Of a stretch of 64,000 nucleotides of DNA, positions 51,742 through 60,121 are shown piece by piece. Made by a program: the position numbers and the translations under genes. This DNA is from NCEH01 sp043195195 (GTDB taxonomy: Bacteria > Pseudomonadota > Alphaproteobacteria > Rhizobiales > Xanthobacteraceae), in NCBI RefSeq assembly GCF_043195195.1, contig NZ_JBAFWT010000026.1, positions 1-64,000 on the forward strand, written 5' to 3'. How positions within the stretch are numbered: the first letter of the stretch is position 1; each line of letters starts with the position of its first letter. The notes beneath the pieces are model-generated. The model saw nothing but the letters and a program-made list of their open reading frames with translations. It ran no database searches and had not been told where the DNA came from.

Positions 51742-52743
51742 ATGCTGTATCGTCGATCGCCATTTCTTATCGCCTGTCTTGCGACAATTTCTACACTTCT
51801 GGCCACGCCATCAATGGCAAGTGCCGAGGTGGCTCCCGATACGGCGCAAAACGTGCTCTTGGACCAGACTACGGTCAGGAATGTAATCGATGGGATTGCC
51901 GTCAAGTTGCGCGAAGATTACGTGTTCCCGGACAGGGGAGCGCAGGCGGCTCAGGCGCTGGAAAAGGCATTGGCAGAGAACGCCTATGCCGGCGTCTCCG
52001 ACCCGAGCAAGTTTGCGGCGCAACTGACCGAACAACTGCGGGCGATCACCGAGGACAGCCATATGCGGGTGATCTTCGGCTCGCCGTTCCGCAACCAGCC
52101 TCCACCGGCCACGCCGCAGGATGCCGGCTTTGAGGTGAAACGGCTAGACGGCAATATCGGATACATCCACCTGGCGCGGTTCGTTCCGCCCGATGTCTTT
52201 AACCCGGCAGCCGACGACGTCATGCGCAGCCTGTCGGACACTGCCGCGCTCATCATCGACATGCGGGACAATGGTGGTGGTCACCCGGCGTCGGTAGCTT
52301 ACCTTGCCAGTTTCTTCCTCGATCCCGGCAAGCGCGTTCATATCAACGACCTTATCTGGCGCAATCGCGGGACTTCGACTTTCAGAACGGAATCGTTTTG
52401 GAGTTCGCCGACGCCGGTGAGTTATCTCGACAAGCCCGTCTATGTGCTAGTTGGCCCCAAAACCTATTCGGCGGGCGAGGAATTTGCCTACGATCTGCAG
52501 GTGCTCAAGCGCGTGACCGTAGTTGGCGAAAAGACGCGCGGCGGAGCGAACCCGGGTGGCCTGAATGATCTCGGTTCCGACCTATTCGTTGTCGTGCCGA
52601 CAGGCAGGGCCGAAAATCCCATTACGCGCGGCAACTGGGGAGGTGTGGGCGTGCGCCCCGACGTTCAGGCTACGCCAGAGGCCGCTCAGGAAGCTGCCGT
52701 GGCCATGGCAATGGGCCAGGTAGCGACGCCGTCGGCGAGATAG
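51742..52743 (+). CDS. Exported S41-family peptidase
   Basis: This is a 333-residue protein with a signal peptide (about 1-28, cleaved after ASA). An N-terminal helical cap (VIDGIAVKLREDYVFPDRG) and the S41 domain follow: GNIGYIHLARF, AALIIDMRDNGGGHP and KTYSAGEEFAYDLQ with the nucleophile Ser near 243, then EKTRGGANPGG. It has no PDZ domain and resembles the IRBP/tricorn-type group rather than CtpA. It lies 52 bp after the VOC gene, completing a three-gene exported set. An IS3 element begins 11 bp after the stop. Confidence 0.87.
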   Translation: MLYRRSPFLIACLATISTLLATPSMASAEVAPDTAQNVLLDQTTVRNVIDGIAVKLREDYVFPDRGAQAAQALEKALAENAYAGVSDPSKFAAQLTEQLRAITEDSHMRVIFGSPFRNQPPPATPQDAGFEVKRLDGNIGYIHLARFVPPDVFNPAADDVMRSLSDTAALIIDMRDNGGGHPASVAYLASFFLDPGKRVHINDLIWRNRGTSTFRTESFWSSPTPVSYLDKPVYVLVGPKTYSAGEEFAYDLQVLKRVTVVGEKTRGGANPGGLNDLGSDLFVVVPTGRAENPITRGNWGGVGVRPDVQATPEAAQEAAVAMAMGQVATPSAR

Positions 52744-52804
52744 GGGAAACATTGTGAACCGCCCCGGCTTTGCCGGAGGCCCCAACTCCTGAGAGGATGG
52801 GGCT

Positions 52805-53134
52805 ATGACGAGCAAGACGACGAACAAGTTCTCGCCTGAGGTGCGTGCCCGGGCGGTGCGGATGGTGCTGGATCACGAGGCTGAACACCCTTCGCGCTGG
52901 CAGGCGATCGTGTCGATTGCGGCGAAGATCGGCTGCTCGGCGCACTCACTGAATGAGTGGCTGAAGAAGGCCGAGGTCGATGCCGGCAAGCGGGCCGGCG
53001 TGACGACGGATATGTCGGCGAAGCTGAAGGCCCTTGAGCGCGAGAACCGCGAGCTGCGGCAGGCGAACGAGATCCTGCGCAAGGCATCCGCTTATTTCGC
53101 CCTGGCGGAGCTCGACCGCCGGTCGAAGACATGA
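52805..53134 (+). CDS. IS3-family transposase OrfA
   Basis: This is a 109-residue protein. The helix-turn-helix (RWQAIVSIAAKIGCSAHSLN, EWLKKAEVDAG) binds the IS ends and a leucine-zipper-like helix (LKALERENRELRQANEILRK) mediates oligomers. Its stop overlaps the OrfB ATG (ATGA), so OrfB may be made by coupling or a -1 frameshift to give OrfAB. I saw no strong slippery A6G-type motif in the overlap. Confidence 0.93.
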   Translation: MTSKTTNKFSPEVRARAVRMVLDHEAEHPSRWQAIVSIAAKIGCSAHSLNEWLKKAEVDAGKRAGVTTDMSAKLKALERENRELRQANEILRKASAYFALAELDRRSKT

Positions 53135-54036
53135 TCGCGTTCATCGATGATCATCGCGGTGCGTATGGGGTCGAGCCGATCTGCAAGGTGCTGCCGATCG
53201 CCCCATCGACCTATCATGCGCATGTCGCCCGGCGGCTTGAGCCGTCGAAGTGCTCGGCACGGGCGCTACGGGACGAGGTTCTGCGCCCCGAGATCGAGCG
53301 CGTGTTCGCCGAGAACTTCGAGGTCTATGGAGCGCGCAAGGTCTGGCGACAGATGATGCGCGAGGGGTTCGATGTGGCGCGCTGCACCGTCGAACGGCTG
53401 ATGCAGGGCATGGGCTTGGCCGGTGTGATCCGCGGCAAGCCGGTCCGCACGACCATCTCGGACAAGTCGGCACCGTGCCCGCTCGACCGTGTGAACCGGG
53501 TGTTCCATGCGCCGGCGCCGAACCGGCTCTGGCTCTCGGACTTCACCTATGTCAGCACCTGGGCGGGCTTCGTCTACGTCGCCTTTGTGATCGACGCCTA
53601 TGCTCGCCGCATCGTCGGCTGGCGGGTGAGCCGGACCGCGCATGCCAGCTTCGTGCTGGATGCGCTGGAGCAGGCCCTTCACGAGCGACGGCCCGCCCAT
53701 CGCGGCGGCCTGGTGCACCATAGCGACCGCGGTTCGCAATATGTGAGCATTCGCTACACTGAACGGCTGGCTGAGGCCGGCATCGTGCCCTCCGTCGGCA
53801 GTGTTGGTGACAGCTATGACAACGCACTCGCCGAGACGATCAATGGCCTCCACAAGGCCGAGGTCATCCATCGTCGGGGGCCTTGGCGATCCTTCGAGGC
53901 CGTCGAGTTCGCAACGCTGAGCTGGGTCGACTGGTTCAACAATCGCCGGCTGCTGGAGCCTATCGGTAACATCCCGCCGGCCGAGGCCGAGGAACGCTAT
54001 TACGCCATGCTGGACGAGCCAGCCATGGCGGCGTGA
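53131..54036 (+). CDS. IS3-family transposase OrfB (DDE integrase)
   Basis: This is a 301-residue protein. After an HTH_21-type segment (YGARKVWRQMMREGFDVARC) it has the rve catalytic core: RLWLSDFTYVSTWAGFVYVA with the first Asp, LVHHSDRGSQYVSIRYTE with the second and SYDNALAETINGLHKAEVI with the Glu. YTERLAEAGIVPSVGSVGDS is the usual IS3 block. It cuts and joins the IS ends. It is intact, unlike the IS3 fragment at 5831, which comes from a different element. Confidence 0.93.
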   Translation: MIAFIDDHRGAYGVEPICKVLPIAPSTYHAHVARRLEPSKCSARALRDEVLRPEIERVFAENFEVYGARKVWRQMMREGFDVARCTVERLMQGMGLAGVIRGKPVRTTISDKSAPCPLDRVNRVFHAPAPNRLWLSDFTYVSTWAGFVYVAFVIDAYARRIVGWRVSRTAHASFVLDALEQALHERRPAHRGGLVHHSDRGSQYVSIRYTERLAEAGIVPSVGSVGDSYDNALAETINGLHKAEVIHRRGPWRSFEAVEFATLSWVDWFNNRRLLEPIGNIPPAEAEERYYAMLDEPAMAA

Positions 54037-54075
54037 CTCAAACGAAATGGCCTCCGGGAAACCCGGAGCGGTTCA

Positions 54076-54341
54076 GGGCGTCGCCCTACGGCGCGCTCGA
54101 CATGGCGGGGAACGTCTTCAATTGGTGCGAGGACTGGTGGGACGAGGCGGGCTTCCCGCGTACCGTCCAGAACGACTTCTCGCCTCCCAAGAGCGGCTCG
54201 TGGCGGGTCGATCGTGGCAGCAGCTGGGGCAACCCCGGGCGCCTCGCCTGTCGGACCACCATGCGGTACGGGTACCCGCCGTCCGACCGCAACGAGCACC
54301 TCGGCTTTCGTGTTCTCCTCGGATCCTTTCCTGGCGACTAG
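54076..54341 (+). pseudogene. Formylglycine-generating-enzyme-like (SUMF1) C-terminal fragment
   Basis: The frame reads YGALDMAGNVFNWCEDWWDE, then SWRVDRGSSWGN, RLACRTTMRYGYPPSDRNEH and LGFRVL before a stop at 54339. These are the last blocks of FGE-sulfatase domain proteins. The N-terminal two thirds were removed at the right end of the IS3 element. A GTG at 54033 inside the IS could give a short in-frame fusion, but this is unlikely to be functional. Confidence 0.8.
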
Positions 54342-54417
54342 AGGGGTAACTGTGTATCCTCTCTCCCCCAAAGACCTCGACCATAAGGTCAGAAACTGCA
54401 ACTCAGGCATTGCGCGT

Positions 54418-54819
54418 TTATCTCCCGCCGGCTTCCCGGTCGAAGTGAGTACGGGCCTGTTCGATGTCGCCGCGTTTCGCGCGCGCCCAATCGGCGAGCA
54501 TCGCGATCGGCTCTTTCAGCGTGTGGCCCAGGGGCGTGAGCGCGTAGTCCACGCGGGGCGGTATCGTTGCGAACGCTGTGCGTTGTACGAGCCCGTCACG
54601 CTCAAGTCCACGCAGGGTGAGCGTCAGCATGCGATGGGAGATCCCTGGTATCTTCCGCATGAGTTCGTTGAAACGGTTCGTGCCCTCGGACAGATGTCCG
54701 AGCACCATCACCGCCCACTTGTCTCCGATGCGATCGATAATCTGGGCCAGCGCGCGGCATTCCTCCTCGGTGTCGGCCGGCAGCGTGGGACTGAGGTGTT
54801 TATTGCCGGCTCTGCTCAT
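54418..54819 (-). CDS. HxlR-family transcriptional regulator
   Basis: This is a 133-residue winged-helix protein: CRALAQIIDRIGDKWAVMVL, FNELMRKIPGISHRMLTLTL and RGLERDGLVQRTAFATIPPR are HxlR blocks. A Cys at residue 21, just before the first helix, matches the redox-sensing Cys of YodB/HypR/QorR-type members. It diverges from an NmrA-type NAD(P)H-binding gene, like E. coli ytfH with ytfG(qorB), so it probably represses that gene until an electrophile or quinone oxidises the Cys. The pairing is known for the family; its role here is inferred. Confidence 0.88.
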   Translation of the reverse strand: MSRAGNKHLSPTLPADTEEECRALAQIIDRIGDKWAVMVLGHLSEGTNRFNELMRKIPGISHRMLTLTLRGLERDGLVQRTAFATIPPRVDYALTPLGHTLKEPIAMLADWARAKRGDIEQARTHFDREAGGR

Positions 54820-54844
54820 CCGAAAACTCCATTACGTACGTGAC

Positions 54845-54859
54845 TGTTCGTTTCGAACA
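54845..54859. promoter_or_regulatory. Palindrome TGTTCGTTTCGAACA, likely HxlR operator
   Basis: A perfect 6-bp inverted repeat with a 3-bp spacer lies in the divergent region between the HxlR gene and the NmrA-type gene. A second small palindrome, ACGTACGT, lies at about 54834-54841. Both are well placed to block the two promoters. Confidence 0.55.
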
Positions 54860-54932
54860 TTTTCATGCGCTCTTGCGTGCGTTACGCATTTCCATATCAT
54901 CACGAACAATTTTTTACCACATGGAGTTTGTG

Positions 54933-55784
54933 ATGAAGATCGGTGTGAGCGGTGCAAGCAGCAATATTGGGAAACAGGTGATCGAGAGGCTTTCTGCACA
55001 ATTGCCTCCAGACGGGCTAGTTGCGATATCGAGGACGCCGCAGACGATCGGGAACGTCGAAGGTCGTGTCGGCGACTACGATCGACCGGAAACGCTGGTT
55101 CAAGCCTACGCTGGACTGGACCGTTTGCTCATCATCCCCAGCGCAGACCTGGGTTATGGGGTTCGCAGTGCGCAGGGCATTGCGGCCATCGACGCGGCTG
55201 TCGAGGCCGGCGTGAAGGCAGTTTACCTCCTTTCGGCATGCGGCACCCGCGAGAAACAAGAACCTTCGATGGGTGCGGCCTACTGGCAAAGCGAACAGCG
55301 GCTGATCAAAAGCGGCATCGCGTCCTGGACCATCCTTCGCATGAACTATTTCAGTGAAACCTTGGTCGAAGAGGCGAGGATGTCGTTCGATCGAGGTGCT
55401 CTTCCGGGCATCGCAGAGAGCAAGGTTGCCTTCGTCTCGCGGGACGATGTTGCTGCTGCTGCTGCCGCCGCACTCACCACCGACGGACATGCTGGTGCGA
55501 TCTACAATCTGACAGGCCCGGAATCCCTCTCGGGCGCCGAACGCACAGAGGCGATCTCCAAGGCCATCGGCAAGCCGTACGGATATGCCGTATTCAGCGA
55601 GGAGCAACTGCGTTCGGGTCTTGCTGGCGCTGGCTTGCCGGACTTCGTGATCGATGCCGTCGTGAGCATGAAGGCCAGCCAGGCCGAAGGCGCCTATGAC
55701 ATCGTTACTGGAGATGTCGAGAAGCTTGCGGGCCGCGCTCCCATGCCGCTTGTCGACGTGCTGGCCAAGGCGTTCGCTCGATGA
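54933..55784 (+). CDS. NmrA-type NAD(P)H-binding oxidoreductase
   Basis: This is a 283-residue protein. The ATG at 54933 has GGAG six bases upstream. KIGVSGASSNIGKQVIERLS is the Rossmann nucleotide-binding motif, and YLLSACGTREKQEPSMGAAY, WTILRMNYFSETLVEEARM and YNLTGPESLSGAE are atypical-SDR/NmrA blocks. It is probably an NADPH-dependent quinone or aldehyde reductase, as its divergent HxlR partner suggests. It overlaps the next gene by 4 bp (ATGA). A different qorB-like gene lies broken at 63507. Confidence 0.85.
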   Translation: MKIGVSGASSNIGKQVIERLSAQLPPDGLVAISRTPQTIGNVEGRVGDYDRPETLVQAYAGLDRLLIIPSADLGYGVRSAQGIAAIDAAVEAGVKAVYLLSACGTREKQEPSMGAAYWQSEQRLIKSGIASWTILRMNYFSETLVEEARMSFDRGALPGIAESKVAFVSRDDVAAAAAAALTTDGHAGAIYNLTGPESLSGAERTEAISKAIGKPYGYAVFSEEQLRSGLAGAGLPDFVIDAVVSMKASQAEGAYDIVTGDVEKLAGRAPMPLVDVLAKAFAR

Positions 55785-56701
55785 CACCCGCACCTGAATA
55801 CCCCACGCCGGAGAGTGCGGTTGCGGGCCTTCCCCGCTTTGTCCACCGCTATGCGGATGTGAATGGAGCGCGGCTGCACTATGTGATCGGCGGCGTTGGT
55901 CCGAAGATCGTACTGCTGCACGGCTTCCCCTATACGTGGATGCTGTGGCGCGAGCTGATGCCGCTTCTTGCGGACGCGGGTTTCACGGTGATTGCAGCCG
56001 ACCTGCGCGGCCTGGGCCATTCAAGCAAGCCTGAAGACGGCTATGATTGCCTGAATGTCGCGGAGGACATCCGCGAGATCGTGCGCTTGTCCGGAGGTGG
56101 GCCAATAAACCTGGTTGGCGTCGATATCGGCGCGATGGTCGCTTACGCCTATGCTTCTCGCCATCCGCAGGAAATCGGCGCCCTTGTTTTCGCGGAATCG
56201 CTCATACCCGGTTTCGGGCTTGAAGAGCTGATGAACCCGGCGACCGGCGGTTACTGGCATTTCGGCTTCCACGCCCAAGTGGACGTCGCTTCCATGCTGA
56301 CCGAAGGCAAGGAAGCTGCCTATTTGCTGCCGTGGTACGGCATGATGTCCGCCGCGCCAGACGCATCGGACCGAGCTAAGACGATGTATCTTCCGCACTA
56401 TGCCGCTCCAGGGGGCATGCGCGGCGGATTCAAGCACTATGAGACTCTCGTTGCCGACGGAAAGGCGAACCGCGCTGCCTTTGCCGGCAAGCTGCCCGTT
56501 CCGGTGCTCGTTCTCAGCGGCGAGCGCGGCATACCGCAGGCCCAGACGCTCGGATGTGTCGAGCAAGTTGCCACTATCATTGAGGCGGACACCGTTCCTC
56601 AGGCCGCGCACACCTTCGCATCGGACAATCCAGACTGGGTATCCAAACGTCTCGTCCGCTTTTTCAACCAAGCGAGGCGAGGCGTTGAGGCGTGCGCGTA
56701 G
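55781..56701 (+). CDS. Alpha/beta hydrolase, epoxide-hydrolase-like
   Basis: This is a 306-residue protein translationally coupled to the NmrA-type gene. IVLLHGFPYTWMLWRELMPL gives the HGFP oxyanion box and ADLRGLGHSSKP the next block. VGVDIGAMVAYAYASRHP puts Asp 115 at the nucleophile position, as in epoxide hydrolases and dehalogenases rather than Ser esterases. QAAHTFASDNPDWV supplies the His. It could open epoxides or cleave halides in a detoxification set with the reductase. The substrate is unknown. Confidence 0.85.
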   Translation: MTPAPEYPTPESAVAGLPRFVHRYADVNGARLHYVIGGVGPKIVLLHGFPYTWMLWRELMPLLADAGFTVIAADLRGLGHSSKPEDGYDCLNVAEDIREIVRLSGGGPINLVGVDIGAMVAYAYASRHPQEIGALVFAESLIPGFGLEELMNPATGGYWHFGFHAQVDVASMLTEGKEAAYLLPWYGMMSAAPDASDRAKTMYLPHYAAPGGMRGGFKHYETLVADGKANRAAFAGKLPVPVLVLSGERGIPQAQTLGCVEQVATIIEADTVPQAAHTFASDNPDWVSKRLVRFFNQARRGVEACA

Positions 56702-56775
56702 TCCGTGGAGCACTCTTCGGAAAGCAGATCGATTAGGCGGCCGAACCGTGTCGCCCGACCTTCAGAAGCCGAGAT

Positions 56776-57183
56776 ATGAATGAGGTCGGGCAGCAGAGCG
56801 AGCAGCAGCGTTGCATCGGCACCTTGACGCGACCGCCGCTCGACCGGCTGCGTACCCTGGTTCATGCCTTAATCCGATCCGAGGTCGACGACGCGGACGT
56901 TCGCGTGGCCCTTGACGACGCGGCGCCGCTCTATTGCGATGCGCCGGAAGCACAGGAGATACGGGCGACTGGCGCCAGCATCATTGAAACTTTCATGTGC
57001 GAAGCGCTCCCGAGAACGTCAGGCCGAACCCATCAACTGGCCGGCGATCTGATCACATCCACGTCGAGCGCAGTGCGAAAGCAGCTTTCAGAAGCATCCA
57101 TATGGGAAGCCGAGATTGAGGCGTATGCGGGCGCGATGGCCGATACTTTCTGCGCTTATTTGCGCCAGTTAGATGCTATTTGA
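56776..57183 (+). pseudogene. TetR-family regulator, C-terminal part only
   Basis: This 135-codon frame, with PLDRLRTLVHALIRSEVDDA, LYCDAPEAQEIRATGAS and YAGAMADTFCAYLRQLD, looks like the helical ligand/dimerisation part of a TetR regulator. No helix-turn-helix precedes it; a stop codon lies upstream in frame. It cannot bind DNA in the usual way, so it is a relic. The neighbouring stretch 56702-56775 holds nothing recognisable. Confidence 0.55.
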
Positions 57184-57221
57184 GAGACTTTGCACGAATA
57201 CATCATGAAAGGCACCTCTAA

Positions 57222-58226
57222 ATGGCGTTCAACCCTCCTATGCTTAGGTGTAGCGGACCGCTAAATTGGCGCCAAAGCAAAAGCCCGATGGATGCGATAG
57301 TGGCCTCAGACGAACCCTCCTCTCCGCCAGCGGCCCCTGAGCGGACGTCTCCCATTGGCCTCGAAGCCTATATCAGCGGGACCACTTTGGTCAGCAGCGA
57401 CGGTCCGGCATGGAAGGACGTGTTCGTCCAGTTGTTCTCTCGAAACCGGATCCAGGCGTCATTCTTAGTTCCTGCCGTGGCAGAGCCCCTCATCGTCTGG
57501 GTCATGTCTGGCGAGGTCATCGTCGAGGAGCGCGATCTTGGAGGAGATTGGTCGGCATCGCGTGTCGAAGCCGGAGACTTTTTCCTGACACGCTCGCCGG
57601 CGCCCTATGAGATGCGATGGCGAGCCGAAAGCGACCAGCCATTTAAGGTGATGCACCTCTATCTGGCTGTTCCGCTGTTCGAGCGGGTAGCCCGCGAGAT
57701 GCTGGGAACTGCCAAGATCGTTGGCTTGAAGGATATTTCCGGCGGCCGCGACACGACCCTTTCACATATCTTGAGCCTTTTTCACGGGGCGCTAATAAAC
57801 GAAGGCGCCGCCGATGCGCTGTTTATTGAAGGCTTGGCGCAGAGCCTGGCAGCACACCTCGTTCGCCAATACGCGGCTTCAGGACCAGTTGCACGCCCGT
57901 CAAACGCTCTGCCTGGATCAAAACTCAGATTGGCAACCACATTCATGGAAGCTCATCTCGCCGAGCCGTTCGATCTGAAGTGCTTGGCGCAGGCGGTTGG
58001 GATGAGCGAATTCCACTTCAGCCGCCTATTCAAGAAGGCGACGGGGCTTTCTCCATCGCTCTACTTCATACGACAGCGGGTGGCGAAGGCGCAGCAACTG
58101 CTCCAGGAAACCGGCGCCAGCGTGATAGAGATTGGCATGGCGGTGGGCTATTCTAGCCCAAGCCATTTCGCTCAGATCTTTCGTCGCGAAACGGGCGTTT
58201 CGCCGAGCGGCTACCGCGGGGCCTAA
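57222..58226 (+). CDS. AraC-family transcriptional regulator
   Basis: This is a 334-residue protein; an ATG at 57288 would shorten it by 22. The N-terminal part is an AraC-type cupin ligand domain (LIVWVMSGEVIVEERDLGG, AGDFFLTRSPAPYEMRWRA). The C-terminal double HTH has FDLKCLAQAVGMSEFHFSRL, FKKATGLSPSLYFIRQR, IEIGMAVGYSSPSHFAQIFR and ETGVSPSGYR. It probably activates the flavin reductase or the SDR genes that follow in the same direction, though a 322-bp gap separates them. Confidence 0.88.
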   Translation: MAFNPPMLRCSGPLNWRQSKSPMDAIVASDEPSSPPAAPERTSPIGLEAYISGTTLVSSDGPAWKDVFVQLFSRNRIQASFLVPAVAEPLIVWVMSGEVIVEERDLGGDWSASRVEAGDFFLTRSPAPYEMRWRAESDQPFKVMHLYLAVPLFERVAREMLGTAKIVGLKDISGGRDTTLSHILSLFHGALINEGAADALFIEGLAQSLAAHLVRQYAASGPVARPSNALPGSKLRLATTFMEAHLAEPFDLKCLAQAVGMSEFHFSRLFKKATGLSPSLYFIRQRVAKAQQLLQETGASVIEIGMAVGYSSPSHFAQIFRRETGVSPSGYRGA

Positions 58227-58548
58227 GGCCTGAGTGGCAGCCGATAGCGAGTTAAGCAAGATCCCGACAGGGTTCGCAAGCGCCCGAGAGATCGGGGTGC
58301 CAAGTTCCTCCATATCCTCTCCTCGATAGCAGGAACGTGCTTCCGATTTTTTGAAGCGCGTCCAAAGTAAAGAGGAAGATATCCATGGCACGCATGGAGT
58401 ACAAAATCGTGCGCATTATTGATGCAGAGATAAGCATCAGCGCAGAGAGCGTCGTGCAGTTGGCCCGCAGGGCGTCAGGTCCGAATTGCCGGTACGTCAG
58501 CCTTTCCGCGATCTCCAGGGCGCGACTGGTCCAGTCAAGACTGCCGTC
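58227..58548. other. Intergenic region, no gene seen
   Basis: This stretch separates the AraC gene from the flavin reductase gene. I see no gene, IS end or RNA. A promoter activated by the AraC protein would be expected here, but I cannot point to a site. Confidence 0.4.
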
Positions 58549-59097
58549 ATGAAGGAGTCGCCCGTCGCGAACGCCTATCGGCTGCTCGAGCCGGGACCGA
58601 TCGTTCTCGTGACGACCAGCTTGGGCGGAAAGCCCAACGTCATGACGATGGGCTTTCACATGATGATCCAGCACGCCCCGCCGCTAATCGGCTGCGTCAT
58701 TGGTCCCTGGGACCACAGCTACGCTGGGCTGAGAGCGACCGGCGAATGCGTAATCGCCGTCCCGACCGTCGATCTGGCGGAAGCAGTCGTCGATATCGGC
58801 AACTGCTCCGGTAACGCCGTCAACAAGTTCGATCGGTTCGGCCTGACAGCAGCGCCAGCCAGCAATGTCAGGCCGCCGCTCATCAAGGAATGCCTGGCCA
58901 ATATCGAATGCACGATTGCCGATGACGGTCTCGTCGACAAGTACAACCTCTTCGTCCTGAAGGCCGAACGGCTCTGGATCGACGTCGGCCGGGAAGAACG
59001 GCGGACCATGCACCATCGCGGTGACGGAAGCTTTATCGTCGATGGCGAGGTGCTCGATCTGAGCAGTCGCATGATCAAGTGGCGACAGCTGCCGTGA
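58549..59097 (+). CDS. Flavin reductase-like domain protein
   Basis: This is a 182-residue FMN-binding split-barrel protein of the DIM6/NTAB type from the ATG at 58549. PGPIVLVTTSLGGKPNVMTM, PPLIGCVIGPWDHSYAGL, GECVIAVPTVDLAEAV and NKFDRFGLTAAPASNV are the conserved blocks. It would reduce FMN or FAD, or act on a substrate, for an oxygenase partner. No monooxygenase lies beside it; SDR genes follow 68 bp downstream. Confidence 0.85.
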   Translation: MKESPVANAYRLLEPGPIVLVTTSLGGKPNVMTMGFHMMIQHAPPLIGCVIGPWDHSYAGLRATGECVIAVPTVDLAEAVVDIGNCSGNAVNKFDRFGLTAAPASNVRPPLIKECLANIECTIADDGLVDKYNLFVLKAERLWIDVGREERRTMHHRGDGSFIVDGEVLDLSSRMIKWRQLP

Positions 59098-59165
59098 AGC
59101 CCGCGAATGGAAACCAACCTGACATCCAACAACATCTTCGACATTAAGAATAAGGAAGTACGACA

Positions 59166-60017
59166 ATGACTAACACCTCAAAAGTCTGGTTCATTACCGG
59201 GGCCTCCAAGGGCATTGGCCAGATTCTCGCCGAGGCTCTCTTGGCGGACGGCCACCGCGTGGCGACGACGTCGCGCGACAAGGCGTCTCTCGAGAAGAGC
59301 TTTGCGGGAGGCGACGGCTTTTTAGCTCTGGAGACCGACCTCACTGACTCGGCCAGCGTGAAGGCGGCGATCGATGCGACGGTCGAGCGATTCGGCTCGC
59401 TCGACGTGGTGGTCAACAACGCGGGTTACGGCCAGCAAGGCACCGTCGAGGCACTCAGCGACGCCGAGTATCGCCGGAACTTCGAGGTCAATGTGTTCGC
59501 TCCGCTGCATGTCCTGAGGTTCGCGCTTCCTCATATGCGGCGCCAGCGATCGGGCCATATCGTCAATATCGCCTCGATCGTCGGCATCCATGGCGGCTAT
59601 GCCGGCTGGAGCAGCTATGTCGCGACCAAGTTCGCCCTCGCCGGCCTCACCGAGTCTCTGGCCGCCGAAGTCGCTGAGCTTGGGATCAAGGCGACCGTAG
59701 TCTATCCCGGCCCGGTGCGGACCGATTTTCTATCCACGGGAAGCCTGGCCGTCGCCGAGCTCAGCATCGACGAGTATTCCGAGGCGAAGGCATCGCTCGA
59801 TCTTCACCTCAATCAGCTCGATGGAAAGCAGGCGGGCGATCCCGAGAAGGTCGCGCAACTCATCATCGATGCGGTAGCAGCACCCGAGCCGCCGCTGCAC
59901 CTTTTTGCTGGCACGATCGCCAACGAGTTGGCCGAGGCGAAGATCTCCGGCATCCGGAAAGATCTCGACGCCTGGCGAGAAGCCTCGGCGGCCACCGATT
60001 TCCCCGAAGGACAGTAA
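59166..60017 (+). CDS. Short-chain dehydrogenase/reductase
   Basis: This is a 283-residue classical SDR. The nucleotide motif TGASKGIG is at 11-18, NNAGYG follows, and the active-site S and Y151-x-x-x-K155 lie in WSSYVATKFALAGL. ESLAAEVAELGIKATVVYPG is the usual next block. It reduces or oxidises a carbonyl or alcohol with NAD(P)H. It seems intact, unlike the next SDR. It is probably co-transcribed with the flavin reductase gene. Confidence 0.92.
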   Translation: MTNTSKVWFITGASKGIGQILAEALLADGHRVATTSRDKASLEKSFAGGDGFLALETDLTDSASVKAAIDATVERFGSLDVVVNNAGYGQQGTVEALSDAEYRRNFEVNVFAPLHVLRFALPHMRRQRSGHIVNIASIVGIHGGYAGWSSYVATKFALAGLTESLAAEVAELGIKATVVYPGPVRTDFLSTGSLAVAELSIDEYSEAKASLDLHLNQLDGKQAGDPEKVAQLIIDAVAAPEPPLHLFAGTIANELAEAKISGIRKDLDAWREASAATDFPEGQ

Positions 60018-60121
60018 GGCTCCGCTCGTTCCGCGGCCGGCTCTGCGCCGGTCGCGGTCTCAGCAGATACCGAATGCCGTCTAGCAAGTCTCGATCAGCA
60101 ATACTCATTAGGAGAGTTAAA

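Larger units (their letters stand above)
52755..54075 (+). mobile_element. Complete IS3-family insertion sequence
   Basis: The element is 1321 bp. The terminal inverted repeats are 27 bp with three mismatches, both beginning TGAACCGC; each end also contains a small CCGG-N5-CCGG type hairpin. Two overlapping frames encode OrfA and OrfB. Both are full length with the DDE residues, so it may be active. The flanks (ATTG on the left, GGGC on the right) do not form a target-site duplication, which suggests an adjacent deletion or recombination after insertion. Confidence 0.92.
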
